Shown here in pieces: positions 15,747 through 16,079 of a stretch of 16,079 bases of DNA. Source of the DNA: Dictyocoela muelleri (Eukaryota > Microsporidia); assembly GCA_016256075.1 (NCBI GenBank), contig SDVU01000278.1:1-16079 (forward strand), given 5' to 3'. Every line of letters starts with the position of its first letter. Position 1 is the stretch's first letter. The notes below the pieces were generated by a model. That model was not told the DNA's origin, did no database searches, and worked only from the letters and a program-made list of their open reading frames with translations. Both the position numbers and the translations under genes were made by a program.

Positions 15747-16079
15747 TTAATACAAAATCAATTTTATTAATTTCTTATAAAAATCTTCACCTTCATTTCT
15801 ACGGAACACAAATATTGCCAGGTAGTAGCAAAGATACTTAGAATTAAAATATCTTCTCTTTACGAAATTTTTTACAGCAAACCATGTACCTTCAATAGTA
15901 TTGGTATGTACACCAGTGATGGGGTCAACAAAATGACGAGAGTGGTTAACAGTATGATGTTCAAAGATTTCACTTAGACCATTATACCCCCGCCAAGAAT
16001 CAGTAAAAATCACACTATGATGATTTACTCTTCTCTGTATTATTCCCTGAAGTGTTATTGCATCCCGGGTGACTACCTT
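15747..16079 (-). CDS. Merlin (ISXO2/IS1595-like) transposase, C-terminal part, runs off window
   Basis: A DDE transposase of the Merlin superfamily. The frame is open from the window edge (first codons K-V-V-T-R-D-A-I-T-L) to the stop at 15747, 110 residues. Motifs include VIFTDSWRGYNGL with the second catalytic Asp, then VNHSRHFVDP, TGVHTNTIEG with the catalytic Glu 36 residues after that Asp, and the tail YLCYYLAIFVFRRN. The apparent Met at 16011-16013 is a GTG valine inside the gene, not a start. The first catalytic Asp and the N-terminal zinc ribbon lie outside the window, so intactness cannot be judged. This copy is far better preserved than the relic at 9603-10470 and could be active. 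It points toward the pogo/Tigger relic. Confidence 0.9.
   Translation of the reverse strand, partial: KVVTRDAITLQGIIQRRVNHHSVIFTDSWRGYNGLSEIFEHHTVNHSRHFVDPITGVHTNTIEGTWFAVKNFVKRRYFNSKYLCYYLAIFVFRRNEGEDFYKKLIKLILY

Overview
The window looks like an AT-rich, repeat-laden stretch of a microsporidian genome. Three lines of evidence point that way: short host genes (a 530-residue Sec5-like exocyst subunit, a compact adenylate kinase and a 408-residue 26S proteasome ATPase Rpt2); a short C-rich (CCC-like) motif a few bases before each start codon; and fragments of DNA transposon families known from microsporidia (Merlin/ISXO2-like, FLYWCH-type MULE, pogo/Tigger). The species cannot be named from the sequence alone.

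Layout. 1-3232 has no host gene. It holds three or four copies (A-D) of one dispersed repeat with a tRNA-like head carrying RNA polymerase III A and B boxes, which reads as a SINE. Between copies B and C lies a ~1.07 kb non-coding insert with a nested 263-bp foldback element. 3321-4913 is the Sec5-like gene. 4914-6001 is tandem-repeat-rich spacer. 6002-6544 is adenylate kinase, whose frame is broken by one TAA that lies inside a possible 18-nt GT-AG intron. 6545-7135 is spacer with small ORFs. 7137-10711 is a nest of elements: a reversed SINE copy (E), two copies of a ~155-bp inverted-repeat MITE, a relic Merlin transposase, and a degraded FLYWCH/MULE transposon (7969-9602) bracketed by a 157-bp direct duplication. 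10911-11835 is a large foldback element with repeat-packed arms. 12007-13233 (minus) is Rpt2. 13246-13975 is repeats plus SINE copy F. 14165-15680 is a broken pogo/Tigger transposase. 15747-16079 (minus) is the C-terminal part of a second Merlin transposase, which still reads open and runs off the window.

The three host genes are unrelated housekeeping functions (vesicle tethering, nucleotide balance, protein degradation) and form no operon-like unit. The most notable points are: (i) the adenylate kinase interruption, either an extremely short spliceosomal intron or a nonsense codon in a gene of normal family length; (ii) the tRNA-headed repeat family, with one internal block conserved across all six copies even where the rest has decayed; (iii) two separate inserts each flanked by ~160-bp direct duplications, far longer than normal target-site duplications; and (iv) an Rpt2 with a Pro-to-Leu change in its Walker A loop and no N-terminal glycine for myristoylation.
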